64,000 nucleotides of DNA from 34-65-8 sp964516135 (GTDB lineage Bacteria; Pseudomonadota; Alphaproteobacteria; Sphingomonadales; Sphingomonadaceae): NCBI GenBank assembly GCA_964516135.1, contig CAZEWN010000017.1, positions 1-64,000 of the forward strand. Reading direction: 5' to 3'. Positions 53,499-62,096 of this stretch are shown here, piece after piece. Within the stretch, counting starts at the first letter, position 1. Every line of letters starts with the position of its first letter. The notes under the pieces are model-generated. The model saw nothing but the letters and a program-made list of their open reading frames with translations. It was not told where the DNA came from and made no database searches. Both the position numbers and the translations under genes were made by a program.

Positions 53499-54180
53499 GG
53501 CCATCCCCACCTGACTGACGGCGCAGCAAGCATTCGCTGGCAACCAACGCGACCAGCGATAGCGCGACCGACACCAGCGCCAGCCGCGTCACCGCCGCCT
53601 CTCCGCCCGGTTGTTGCAACAGGGTGTATATCGCGAGGGGGATGGTCCGGGTCTCACCGGGGATATTGGCTGCAAAAGTGATGGTGGCGCCAAACTCGCC
53701 CAGCGACCGGGCAAAGCCAAGCACGCAGCCCGCCACGACGCCCGGGAGGCTGAGCGGCAGGCTGATCGTCCAGAATGCACGCCAGCGGCTCGCTCCCAAA
53801 GCCCGCGCCGCATGCACCAGCCTGCGGTCGACCCCCTCGATCGACAGACGCATCGCGCGAACCATCAGCGGCAATCCCATCACCGCCGCCGCCAGTGCCG
53901 CACCGCCCCAACTGAACACCAGCGTGACGCCGAACCATTGCTGGAGCAGATTCCCGACCGGTCCCTCACGCCCGAAGACGAGCAGCAACAACCACCCCGT
54001 CACCACCGGTGGGATTACGAGCGGCAAGTGGACCAGCGCGTCGAGCAACAGCTTGCCGGGAAAATCGCGCCGTGCGAGCAGCCAAGCCAGCGCGAACGCC
54101 AGGGGCAATGTCGCCACCATTGCCACAATCCCGACGCGCAGCGACAGCACGACGACATCCCATTCGGCGGGCGACAGCAC
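53488..54180 (-). CDS. modB: Molybdate ABC transporter permease
   Basis: A 230-residue inner-membrane permease with about five transmembrane helices. The EAA loop is seen in HAARALGASRWRAFWTISLP, and RSLGEFGATITFAANIPGET is a ModB/CysU-type signature. A GTG at 54180 starts it, two bases after the modA stop; upstream frames lie inside modA. Ends within the modC start. Confidence 0.92.
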   Translation of the reverse strand: MLSPAEWDVVVLSLRVGIVAMVATLPLAFALAWLLARRDFPGKLLLDALVHLPLVIPPVVTGWLLLLVFGREGPVGNLLQQWFGVTLVFSWGGAALAAAVMGLPLMVRAMRLSIEGVDRRLVHAARALGASRWRAFWTISLPLSLPGVVAGCVLGFARSLGEFGATITFAANIPGETRTIPLAIYTLLQQPGGEAAVTRLALVSVALSLVALVASECLLRRQSGGDGHVL

Positions 54181-54182
54181 GG

Positions 54183-54935
54183 TTAATCGGCGGCGCGCGG
54201 CAGCGGCACGAAGCCGTGACGGACGAAAATCCGCGCCGCGTCGGGCGAGGCAAGGAAACCAAGGAAACCGGCGGCGTCCGCGTTTTCCGATTTGGTTAGC
54301 AGCGCGGCGGAATAGCGGATCGGGGGGTGGGCGGCGGGCGGCACATGCGCGGCGATCGCAACCGTGTTGCTGGCTGCCGCGTCGCTGGCGTATACGATCG
54401 CTGCGTCGACCTCGCCGCGCTCCGCCAGTACCAGCGCGGCCCGAACGCTGTCGGTCGCAATCACGCGGGGTTCGACCGATCGCCACAAGCCGAGGGTGAC
54501 CAGCGCGGCTCGGGCATATCGGCCCGCCGGGACCGCGTCGGGATCGCCCATTGCAATCCGGTTGCCCGCCAGCGCCCGTTGGAGACCGGCACCGGGCGGG
54601 CCCGACGTCCGGCGCACCACGACGAGGCGATTGGAAATCAGGTCGCGCCGTGTCGTGCCATCGGCGCGTCCATGTTCAACCAGCATGTCCATCCACTCGA
54701 TATCCGCGAGCACAACGATGTCAGCCGGCGCTCCGCCTTCGACCTGACGCGCGACCGCCTGCGATCCGGCATAGGAGATCACTGGCGTGCGATAGCCGCG
54801 CCGGTCCCATTCCGCGCCAATCTCATCGAGCGCGCCCTGCAGGCTCGCAGCGGCAAGCACCACTGGCCCGCGCGGCGCATCGCGCGAGCAGGCGGCAAGG
54901 GCGGTGGCGAGAAGCAGGGCGAGCGCGACACGCAT
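54183..54935 (-). CDS. modA: Molybdate-binding lipoprotein
   Basis: A 250-residue periplasmic solute-binding protein. The signal (MRVALALLLATALAAC) carries a lipobox with Cys at about residue 16, so it is anchored as a lipoprotein, unlike E. coli ModA. Motifs VVLAAASLQGALDEIGAEW and YAGSQAVARQVEGGAPADIV fit the oxyanion-binding site. First gene of the modABC operon; a ModE-type regulator is not seen nearby. Confidence 0.92.
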   Translation of the reverse strand: MRVALALLLATALAACSRDAPRGPVVLAAASLQGALDEIGAEWDRRGYRTPVISYAGSQAVARQVEGGAPADIVVLADIEWMDMLVEHGRADGTTRRDLISNRLVVVRRTSGPPGAGLQRALAGNRIAMGDPDAVPAGRYARAALVTLGLWRSVEPRVIATDSVRAALVLAERGEVDAAIVYASDAAASNTVAIAAHVPPAAHPPIRYSAALLTKSENADAAGFLGFLASPDAARIFVRHGFVPLPRAAD

Positions 54936-54947
54936 CGCCCCGCGCCT

Positions 54948-55634
54948 TTAGCGGACGCGAGGGCCGCCGAACGGCAGCGGCGGAGGGGGGCGGCGCGCGC
55001 CACGCGGCAGCTGCGCCTGATACGCCCGCCCGCAATGCTCGACGCAGTAAGGGAAGCCGGGATTCACGGCTTGCCCGCAGAAGTGAAAATCGGCCTCACC
55101 AGGGTGGCCCATTGGCCAGCGGCAAACCCGGTCATTGAGATCCAGCAGGCTGGTCTTGTCCGCGATATCGGGGCTCGGCTTGGCCGGCACCAGGCGGCGC
55201 GGCGGCGCGGGTGGAATCGGTGCCTGCTGATCGCCCGGTCCCTGGCGCAGGAAGCCACCCGGCCCGACCGACACGATCTTGGGCAGATCGGGCGCGGGGT
55301 TGGGCAACGGCTGGGAAGGGATTTCGCTGTCGGCGGTGTTGAGCGGGGGAGTGACGGGCTTGGCCACGGGCGCGGGGCGGGCGGCGGGTTTCGCGGGAAC
55401 GGGCGCGGGCGCCTTTTTCGCGACGGGTTTTGCTTCCGCTTTCGGCTTGGCGGTTTCGGCCTTCGGTTCGTTGGGCTTCACCGGCGACGGTCGTGACTTC
55501 AGGCCCAGGCGGTGCGCCTTGCCGATCACGGCATTGCGGCTCACCCCGCCTAATTCGTCGGCGATCTGGCTGGCGGTGGATCCACCTTCCCACATCTTCT
55601 TCAGCGTCGCGATCCGTTCGTCGGTCCAGCTCAT
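54948..55634 (-). CDS. gcrA: GcrA cell-cycle regulator
   Basis: A 228-residue alphaproteobacterial transcription factor that binds sigma-70 and methylated DNA (GAnTC, methylated by CcrM). N-terminal SWTDERIATLKKMWEGGSTA and NAVIGKAHRLGLKSRP form the HTH; the centre is Lys/Pro/Ala-rich; the C-terminus holds the conserved CRWPMGHPGEADFHFCGQAV and YCVEHCGRAYQ, with paired Cys and His. Divergent from the ABC-2 permease. Confidence 0.95.
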   Translation of the reverse strand: MSWTDERIATLKKMWEGGSTASQIADELGGVSRNAVIGKAHRLGLKSRPSPVKPNEPKAETAKPKAEAKPVAKKAPAPVPAKPAARPAPVAKPVTPPLNTADSEIPSQPLPNPAPDLPKIVSVGPGGFLRQGPGDQQAPIPPAPPRRLVPAKPSPDIADKTSLLDLNDRVCRWPMGHPGEADFHFCGQAVNPGFPYCVEHCGRAYQAQLPRGARRPPPPLPFGGPRVR

Positions 55635-55705
55635 TCGTGTCGTTCCTGCAATCCTTCGCCACGGCCAACTTGCCAGCGGTGCGACGCGGGCCTACGCGCA
55701 GGCGC

Positions 55706-56596
55706 ATGGCCGATCAAGCACACATTCCGGGCGGCGCGGAGATGTCCCAAGCACAATCGAACACCGGGGCCGGGGGCCGGTTTCCACCCCGAGGCGAGCC
55801 GATCTTCATCGGGATCAACCGCATCGGATTGTGGAGCCTCTATATTAAGGAGGTTCGCCGTTTTCTCAAGGTCCAGACCCAGACTATCTGGGCCCCGGCG
55901 GTGACCACGCTGCTGTTCCTCGTGATCTTCAGCGTCGCGCTGGGGCGTGATGGTGGCCTGGTGCTGGGCGTGTCGTTTGCCACCTTCATCGCGCCGGGCC
56001 TGATCGTGATGGGGATGATGCAGAACGCCTTCGCCAATTCCAGCTTCAGCCTGTTGAGCGGCAAGGTGCAGGGAACCATCATCGACCTGCTGATGCCACC
56101 GCTTAGCGAAGGGGAACTCATGGCGGGGATCGTGGCGGCGGCGGTGACGCGCGCGGTGCTTGTCGGCGGCGCGGTGGCGCTGGCAATGGCATTCTATCCG
56201 GGGGTCTCGCTGGCGGTATCGCATGCGTGGGCGATCGTATGGTTCGGCCTGATGGGGGCAACGCTTTTGGCGCTGCTTGGCCTGCTCACATCAATCTGGT
56301 CGGAAAAATTCGATCACAACGCGGCCGTGACCAATTTCGTGGTCGCGCCCCTCAGCTTGTTGTCAGGCACGTTCTACGTGATCGACAACCTTGCCCCGAT
56401 TTTCCAGGCGATCAGCAGGGCTAACCCGTTTTTCTATGTTATCTCGGGGTTCCGTTACGGCTTCCTCGGCCGAAGCGACATTGGCAACAGTGATCTTGCC
56501 GTGCTTTCGGGCGCGGTGGGGCTCGGCTTGCTCAACCTGGTGCTGGCGTGGATTTGCTACCGGGTGCTCAAGTCCGGATGGAAGCTCAAGAGCTGA
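55706..56596 (+). CDS. ABC-2 type transporter permease
   Basis: A 296-residue inner-membrane protein with about six helices. It resembles YadH-like ABC-2 exporters: TIWAPAVTTLLFLVIFSVAL, SFATFIAPGLIVMGMMQNAF and GTIIDLLMPPLSEGELM. An ATPase partner is not adjacent, so it is either encoded elsewhere or shared. ATG at 55706 or 55742; neither has a convincing ribosome site. Substrate is unknown. Confidence 0.88.
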   Translation: MADQAHIPGGAEMSQAQSNTGAGGRFPPRGEPIFIGINRIGLWSLYIKEVRRFLKVQTQTIWAPAVTTLLFLVIFSVALGRDGGLVLGVSFATFIAPGLIVMGMMQNAFANSSFSLLSGKVQGTIIDLLMPPLSEGELMAGIVAAAVTRAVLVGGAVALAMAFYPGVSLAVSHAWAIVWFGLMGATLLALLGLLTSIWSEKFDHNAAVTNFVVAPLSLLSGTFYVIDNLAPIFQAISRANPFFYVISGFRYGFLGRSDIGNSDLAVLSGAVGLGLLNLVLAWICYRVLKSGWKLKS

Positions 56597-56642
56597 GGAT
56601 TGCCGCCGCAACGGCACGCGCCGCCGCCGGACCCGGCCGCCG

Positions 56643-57023
56643 TCAATGGGTCAGCGCGCGGCGCAAGTGATAACGTCGCCCATCGAACCGCTCGAACAGT
56701 TCGGCAACATTGGGGTGTTCGACCTCGCCGCTGTCGGCATCGGGCAGCAGATTCTGCTGGCTGACGTAGGCGACGTAGGACGATTCGCCGTTCTCGGCGA
56801 ACAGGTGATAGAACGGCTGTTCGCGGGTGGGGCGCAAGTGCTCCGGAATCGCCTCGTACCATTCCTCGCTGTTCGCGAAGACGGGGTCGACATCGAACAC
56901 CACGCCGCGAAAGTCGAACAGGCGGTGCCTCACGACGTCGCCGATGCCATACCGCGCCTGGGCATGGCGCGGTGCCTCGATCGTGCGGCCGGCTTGGGCC
57001 GAAAAGAACTGCGAACGCTCCAT
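56643..57023 (-). CDS. hspQ: HspQ-like (YccV) hemimethylated-DNA-binding-fold protein
   Basis: A 126-residue heat-shock protein of the HspQ/YccV family. ARYGIGDVVRHRLFDFRGVV and FYHLFAENGESSYVAYVSQQ are the family motifs, as is the preceding basic segment. HspQ modulates Lon-type proteolysis in enterobacteria; the alphaproteobacterial role is less clear. ATG at 57023 gives a plausible N-terminus. Confidence 0.88.
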   Translation of the reverse strand: MERSQFFSAQAGRTIEAPRHAQARYGIGDVVRHRLFDFRGVVFDVDPVFANSEEWYEAIPEHLRPTREQPFYHLFAENGESSYVAYVSQQNLLPDADSGEVEHPNVAELFERFDGRRYHLRRALTH

Positions 57024-57189
57024 ATTGCCCGCGAATATAGGATTCCGCAGCAGCGAAACAAGCTTACTTGCCGGGCTGTCCCCCGCCGCGCTGGTTCTGG
57101 CACATATGGGACTTGGCAAGCGTGCCCCCTTCCGCTAACCGCCGCGCCTGCTTCGACCGGCCCGCGGGCCCTGACGCACGACCTCGCGC

Positions 57190-57279
<90 letters not shown>

Positions 57280-57378
57280 TCACTCCCTTTCGATAGCCCG
57301 CTTGGGCTGACGTCGCTGACGTTCGAGGCGCGAGGTTTCGTTATCTCCGGCGCCGGTCGTGGGCGCAATCGGCGCGGG

Positions 57379-58065
57379 TCAGGCTTGCAGGAAATCGCGA
57401 CGCATGTTGCGCACGACCCAGCGGATGTGACTGGTGAAGATCACCACGGCGGAATGGCCGTCACCGGCCAGGATCGTTTCATGGATCAGCCGGTAATTGC
57501 TGATGTATTGGTCCCAGTGCGATGCGGGCGCGAGGTCGGCGAGCATCGTGGTGTAGAAACGGATGTACGGGCGGCGATAAAAGAAATCGACGAAACCATT
57601 TCCGGAAATCCGGTTGAGTTCGATGTGGTAACGGTAAAGCCCGTCCACAAAGTCGCGGGCGTGGCGGCGGCTCCATCCATCCTCGATCGCAAGATAGGCC
57701 CGCTCGATCGCCCCGCGCACCTCCGGATCGCTGCTCCGCCCGGTCGCGAGCCGCACGCCGAGTGCACAGATCGCTTCGGTGAACTCGAGGAAGTCCACGC
57801 GTTCCTTGACGCTGAGCGTGCGGATGCGCGCGCCCCGATTGGCGATAAGTTCCACCACCCCTTCGCCCGCCAGCATGTGCAGCGCTTCGCGCACCGGGGC
57901 CCGGCTGACGCCGTATTCCTCGGCTAGATCGGCGGCGATCAGGCGCTGACCGGGCGCGTAGCGACCCGCCATCACCCCGTCGACAATGGCATCCACCAGT
58001 CGGCTGACAAGCGATGCGGATTCATCTTCCGCGATTTCGGTGAGTGATTGGGCGTTGGGAAACAT
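57379..58065 (-). CDS. GntR-family regulator, FCD effector domain
   Basis: A 228-residue regulator with an N-terminal winged HTH (ADLAEEYGVSRAPVREALHM, about residues 46-65) and an all-helical FCD ligand domain. The FCD His/Asp residues (Asp in DGLYRYHIELN and His in YRLIHETILAGDGHSAV) can bind a metal and an organic acid. It is divergent from the FAD-linked oxidase operon, with a TTGTnnACAA site between, and likely represses it until an acid intermediate binds. Confidence 0.92.
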   Translation of the reverse strand: MFPNAQSLTEIAEDESASLVSRLVDAIVDGVMAGRYAPGQRLIAADLAEEYGVSRAPVREALHMLAGEGVVELIANRGARIRTLSVKERVDFLEFTEAICALGVRLATGRSSDPEVRGAIERAYLAIEDGWSRRHARDFVDGLYRYHIELNRISGNGFVDFFYRRPYIRFYTTMLADLAPASHWDQYISNYRLIHETILAGDGHSAVVIFTSHIRWVVRNMRRDFLQA

Positions 58066-58141
58066 GGCAGTGTCCGTAGATCAAACCTGCTGAAAGGCGA
58101 AGGGACAACTTAGCCCGATGCTCTTGTCCTCGTCGATCAAA

Positions 58142-58151
58142 TTGTCTACAA
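58142..58151. promoter_or_regulatory. GntR-type operator TTGTCTACAA
   Basis: Inverted repeat TTGT-n2-ACAA, the usual FadR-subfamily half-site pattern. It lies between gntR and the oxidase gene, 28 bases before the oxidase start. A second copy with another centre is found before the TonB receptor at 62035. Confidence 0.6.
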
Positions 58152-58179
58152 AAATGTCGACTCATTTTGGAGAGGGTGG

Positions 58180-59805
58180 ATGGCGACGGAGTTTTCTCAG
58201 GTGGCGAGGCCGGTTTCGGCGGAGGCCGGCGGTCTGTGCGATCGACTGATCCAGGTGCTGGGATCCGAGGGGGTGATTTCCGACCCCGCTTCGCGTCAGT
58301 TCTATTCGACGGACTTGTCATGGCGGGACCGCGCCATCGCGGACATCGTAATCCGCCCCACTGAGGTCGCGCAGCTTGCCGAGGCGGTGCGGATGGCGAC
58401 CGAGGCCGGCTACGCCATCGTCCAGCGCGGCGGCGGGATGAGCTACACCGGCGGCTATACCCCCTCGACCGAGAAAAGCGTGGTCGTGGACATGCGCGCG
58501 ATGAACCGCGTCGTCGAGATCAATACCGATGATATGTATGTGATCGTCGAGGCAGGATGCACGTGGAAGGACCTCTACGAAGCGCTGGCGCCTCATGGCG
58601 TGCGGACGCCTTATTGGGGTCCGCTGTCGGGCGCCTACGCGACGGTTGGCGGCGCCCTGTCACAGAATAGCTTGTTTCATGGTTCGGGCACCGGCGGCAC
58701 GGCGGCGGAAAGCGTGATCGGCCTCAAGGTCGTGCTCGCCGACGGAACCACCGTCACCACCGGATCATGGGCGCATAAGCATTCGAAGCCGTTCTGGCGG
58801 CATTTCGGGCCCGACATGACCGGGCTGTTCACCGCCGATACCGGTGCGATGGGGGTAAAGGCAGTCGCGGTCCTGCGGCTGATCACCACGCCGCAGCATA
58901 CCGGCTACCTGTCGTTCAAATTCGACACGCTCGACGCGATGCTGGCCGCCCAGGTCCGCATTGCCCGGCTCGGCATTGCCTCGGAATGCTATGGCTTCGA
59001 TCCCTACTACAATGGCGGGTTCGAAAAGCAGGGCATCACGTTCGAGGAAGGCTTGTCGATCGTCGGCAAGATCGCGCGCAAGGGCGGTCTGAAGGGGCTG
59101 AAACGCGCGGCGCAGGTCGCGCTGGGCGGCAAGCGCATCCTCAAGGACGTGCCCTATTCGCTTCATATGACCCTGGATGGGCACACCGAGACGGTGGCCG
59201 CCGAACACACCGACATCGCCGCGGAGATCTGCGTCGACGAGGGCGGATCGGAAATGGCTAACTCCATCCCAACGGTATTCCGCGGCGCGCCATTTGGCGG
59301 GGTGCGCACGATCCTGCTGGGATCGGAGGGCGAAATCTGGATCCCGGTTCACGGATACTTCCCGCTTTCGCGTGCGATCGACGCGGCGCGCACTACCGAG
59401 CAGTTCCTTGCGGATCGCAAGCCCTTGATGGACGAGTGGGGGATCAAAACATCCTACCTCACGTGCTTCTCCGGCCCTGAATTCGTTATCGAGCCAAGCT
59501 TTTACTGGGCGGATGAATTGGGCGAATTCCGCCTCTCGCTGATCGAGCCTGAGTTTGCCGAAAAGTGGAAGGACATCCCCGCCAACGAGGCGCGCCGCGC
59601 GGTCGCGCTGCAATTGCGCGACGAATTGCGCGACTTGTTCGACGGGCTCGGCGCGCTCCACCTGCAAATCGGCAAGTATTATCCGTATCGCGAGCTCATG
59701 AACAATGAAGGGCTGATCGGGCTGGTCGAAGGCGTGAAGCAGGTGGTCGACCCGCGCGGCCGGATGAACCCTGGGGCACTTGGCCTAGCGGCGGGAGAAC
59801 GCTGA
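58180..59805 (+). CDS. FAD-linked oxidase (GlcD-like, FAD_binding_4)
   Basis: A 541-residue oxidoreductase. The PCMH-type FAD-binding domain is seen in VQRGGGMSYTGGYTPSTEKS and ATVGGALSQNSLFHGSGTGG; the C-terminal cap contains GALHLQIGKYYPYRELMN and ends DPRGRMNPGALGL. It resembles glycolate/lactate or vanillyl-alcohol oxidase-type enzymes, which oxidise an alcohol, phenol or hydroxy acid. The substrate is not deducible. Shine-Dalgarno GGAGAGGG precedes ATG 58180; the stop shares one base with the cupin start. Confidence 0.87.
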   Translation: MATEFSQVARPVSAEAGGLCDRLIQVLGSEGVISDPASRQFYSTDLSWRDRAIADIVIRPTEVAQLAEAVRMATEAGYAIVQRGGGMSYTGGYTPSTEKSVVVDMRAMNRVVEINTDDMYVIVEAGCTWKDLYEALAPHGVRTPYWGPLSGAYATVGGALSQNSLFHGSGTGGTAAESVIGLKVVLADGTTVTTGSWAHKHSKPFWRHFGPDMTGLFTADTGAMGVKAVAVLRLITTPQHTGYLSFKFDTLDAMLAAQVRIARLGIASECYGFDPYYNGGFEKQGITFEEGLSIVGKIARKGGLKGLKRAAQVALGGKRILKDVPYSLHMTLDGHTETVAAEHTDIAAEICVDEGGSEMANSIPTVFRGAPFGGVRTILLGSEGEIWIPVHGYFPLSRAIDAARTTEQFLADRKPLMDEWGIKTSYLTCFSGPEFVIEPSFYWADELGEFRLSLIEPEFAEKWKDIPANEARRAVALQLRDELRDLFDGLGALHLQIGKYYPYRELMNNEGLIGLVEGVKQVVDPRGRMNPGALGLAAGER

Positions 59806-60239
59806 TGGACCGGATCACCTGGGGCCGGTTCGCTCACTATCGCTATGACGAAGGCGACCTGGCTGACGAGCCCGACCTTGAGTTCCCGTTTGTCCCCGGT
59901 TCGCGTTTCCGCGCGGTCAACACCGGGATTGACGAGCCGGGCCTCCAGCTCAACCTCGAAGACTTCCACAAGGGGCCGGACATCCCCTGGACCCTCGCCC
60001 ATGACGAGGCGCACTATGTGGTCTCGGGCGAGTGCGAAATCGAATACAATCTCCCGCCGCTGATGATCGAGAGCGGCAAGATCGTCGCCCGGGCAGGTGA
60101 TAGCTACTTCATTCCACGCGGTTGCCGGGTGGTATGGCGGGTCCTGTCGGACGAGCCGTTCCGGCACCTATGCTTCTGCATTCCCAACCCTGGATACCCG
60201 ATACCGGTCGCCCGCAGCGTTTCGGCGGTGCAGGCGTGA
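59805..60239 (+). CDS. Cupin-fold protein
   Basis: A 144-residue small-barrel protein. AHDEAHYVVSGECEIEYNLP and RAGDSYFIPRGCRVVWRVLS are cupin motifs 1 and 2, but only one or two of the usual metal ligands are conserved (His in DEAHYV, Glu in GECEIE), so metal binding is uncertain. It overlaps the oxidase gene by one base and the next gene by one base, so the three are translationally coupled. Role unknown, possibly ring cleavage or isomerisation. Confidence 0.75.
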   Translation: MDRITWGRFAHYRYDEGDLADEPDLEFPFVPGSRFRAVNTGIDEPGLQLNLEDFHKGPDIPWTLAHDEAHYVVSGECEIEYNLPPLMIESGKIVARAGDSYFIPRGCRVVWRVLSDEPFRHLCFCIPNPGYPIPVARSVSAVQA

Positions 60240-60604
60240 TGCCGGGCAAAACGTTGCTGCTGACCTATACGCCTCGCCCCGGGACCGACCTTGCTGGCTA
60301 TCATTCCTGGCTGCGCGAGGTGGACAATCCATTCTTCAACGGTCGCCCGATCGTGCGGCGCTATGTCAATTACCGCGTTGCCAGTGCCGTGCTCGGCAGC
60401 GAGGACTTCACGCATTTCGACATTCTCGAGATCGAAGGCGAAGGCGGCGCCGATGCGGTGTTCAGCGATGCCGAGATCACGCGCTTCGCCCGCGACTGGG
60501 TGCGTCAATGGGGCATCGAGCCCGACCCGGATGCCCCTGACCAAAGCATCAACTACCACGTCCTCGAATGCGAGATCGTGGCGAAACCGGAGAGCGACGC
60601 ATGA
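60239..60604 (+). CDS. Small protein with ferredoxin-like (dimeric alpha-beta barrel) pattern
   Basis: A 121-residue protein of no named family that I can place. The pattern of strand-helix repeats (TLLLTYTPRPGTDLAGYHSW, HFDILEIEGEGGADAVFSDA) fits a dimeric alpha-beta barrel, as in EthD-like and muconolactone isomerase-like proteins. ATG at 60239 shares a base with the cupin stop, and its own stop overlaps the hydrolase start. It probably acts in the same pathway as the oxidase. Confidence 0.6.
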   Translation: MPGKTLLLTYTPRPGTDLAGYHSWLREVDNPFFNGRPIVRRYVNYRVASAVLGSEDFTHFDILEIEGEGGADAVFSDAEITRFARDWVRQWGIEPDPDAPDQSINYHVLECEIVAKPESDA

Positions 60605-61392
60605 CCATTCGCAAAGGCTACGCTGATTCAAGTGGCGGCCAGATCCATTTTCGCCAGGTCGAAGGCGCGGGTACGCCGCTCGTGTTCCTGCACCAGACCG
60701 CCAGTTCCAGCCAGATGTGGCTCAAGGTGATGGCCGAGCTGGCCGATTGGGGGCGGCCATTGATCGCGCTCGACACGCCCGGCTTTGGCGGATCGTTCGA
60801 TGCCGACCCGGATAGCTCGCCGCAGATGTCCGACTATGCCCGCTGGCTGCGCGAAGCCTTGGGCGACCTGGGCATCGACCGCGCCCATGTGGTGGGGCAT
60901 CACACCGGGGCGTGTATCGCCGTCGAGATGGTCGGCAAGGAACCTGGCCTGGCCGCGACGTTGACATTGCTCGGCCCTGTGCCGTTGACAGAGGACGAAC
61001 GGATCGAGTTCTCCAAGCATTTCGGCACGCCGTTCACGCCAACGATAAGTGGTTCGTACCTGCTCGAGAACTGGGAATACCTTCGCAACCTCGGCGCGCA
61101 TACCGACCCGATGCTGATCCACCGTGAGATGGCAGATCAGTTGCGCGCCTGGTGGGGCCGGGTGCAATCGTACGGCGCGGTTTGGACGCAGGATTTCAAG
61201 GCCACGTACGAAGCGCTGGAGGTCCCGCTGATGATCGGCGCGGCGCCAGAAGACGTGCTTTATCCATTTTTGGAGCGCGCCGCGCAGCTGCAGCCATCGG
61301 CGCGGGTGATCCAGATTTCCGGTCACAATTTCGAACCTGACCTCGACGCGGCGACGATCGCGACCGAACTGCGCGCGTTCTGCAACGAATAG
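60601..61392 (+). CDS. Alpha/beta hydrolase with His at the nucleophile elbow
   Basis: A 263-residue alpha/beta-hydrolase-fold protein. The oxyanion-hole region is FLHQTASSSQMWLKVM, the acidic residue is in IGAAPEDVLYPF and the catalytic His in ISGHNFEP. The nucleophile elbow reads GHHTGA instead of GxSxG, so the usual Ser is replaced. It may use another residue, or have lost hydrolase activity. Last gene of the operon; its start overlaps the previous stop (ATGA). Confidence 0.8.
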   Translation: MTIRKGYADSSGGQIHFRQVEGAGTPLVFLHQTASSSQMWLKVMAELADWGRPLIALDTPGFGGSFDADPDSSPQMSDYARWLREALGDLGIDRAHVVGHHTGACIAVEMVGKEPGLAATLTLLGPVPLTEDERIEFSKHFGTPFTPTISGSYLLENWEYLRNLGAHTDPMLIHREMADQLRAWWGRVQSYGAVWTQDFKATYEALEVPLMIGAAPEDVLYPFLERAAQLQPSARVIQISGHNFEPDLDAATIATELRAFCNE

Positions 61393-61402
61393 CCGCGCCC
61401 CG

Positions 61403-61924
61403 TCAGCGTGCCATTATCCGCCGGTTGAGCACGGTCTGGGTCGCTTGATCGTAAAGCCCGGTCAGGCGTTCCAGCGCGGCCGCCGCGCCGCTCAGCGATC
61501 CGTTGAAGCCCTTGATCTCGGCCACCAGCGAAAGCAGAATTTCCTCGCGCGCGGCGGCATAGGCGTCGGTCGCGGCGACTCCGCTGGGGGTAAGGCGATA
61601 ACCGGCCTCGCGACGGCTTTTGCCCGTCACTCGCTCGATCAGGCCATGCTGCTCGATCTTGCGTAGCGAGTACTGGATTGTCGACACATCAGTGCGATTG
61701 AGGAACATCAGCAGCTCCGACAGGTTCTGCGCCCCGCCGCGCATCCGGATCGAATGAAGTAGGCAAATCTCTTGAAAGCCGAGCCGGGCGCTGGAAACCG
61801 ACATGTGCAGGTATTCACTCCAGCGGGAAAATGCCTCGTTCGCGCGGATAAGCGACAATTCGGCGCGGGTGAGGGCAGCGGCATCATCCCCCTCGGTCAT
61901 GTAGGTATCGGGTTCGTGCTCCAT
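61403..61924 (-). CDS. MarR-like winged-helix regulator
   Basis: A 173-residue winged-helix protein. The recognition region is MFLNRTDVSTIQYSLRKIEQ, followed by the wing HGLIERVTGKSRREAGYRLT, as in MarR and related families. ATG at 61924 has GGGAG upstream; the start at 61939 is possible. Divergent from the TonB receptor and convergent with the catabolic operon, 10 bases from the hydrolase stop. It may control the receptor or the cluster. Confidence 0.83.
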   Translation of the reverse strand: MEHEPDTYMTEGDDAAALTRAELSLIRANEAFSRWSEYLHMSVSSARLGFQEICLLHSIRMRGGAQNLSELLMFLNRTDVSTIQYSLRKIEQHGLIERVTGKSRREAGYRLTPSGVAATDAYAAAREEILLSLVAEIKGFNGSLSGAAAALERLTGLYDQATQTVLNRRIMAR

Positions 61925-62034
61925 CACCTGCTCCCACATTGCATGTAAATCGCATGGATCAGCATGCTCAATTTGGACCCGAAAAGCGACGATTCTTTTC
62001 CGTTGACTTCAAGCGGCGCCCATAGGACAACATT

Positions 62035-62044
62035 TTGTATACAA
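62035..62044. promoter_or_regulatory. GntR-type operator TTGTATACAA
   Basis: A perfect palindrome with the TTGT-n2-ACAA pattern found at the gntR/oxidase promoter. It lies 52 bases before the TonB receptor start, in the promoter region. Shared control by the same GntR protein is inferred. Confidence 0.55.
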
Positions 62045-62096
62045 TCTCGTCAGCAAAGACGAATGGTTTTCACCGGGTCGCCTCGGGGGAATGGGT

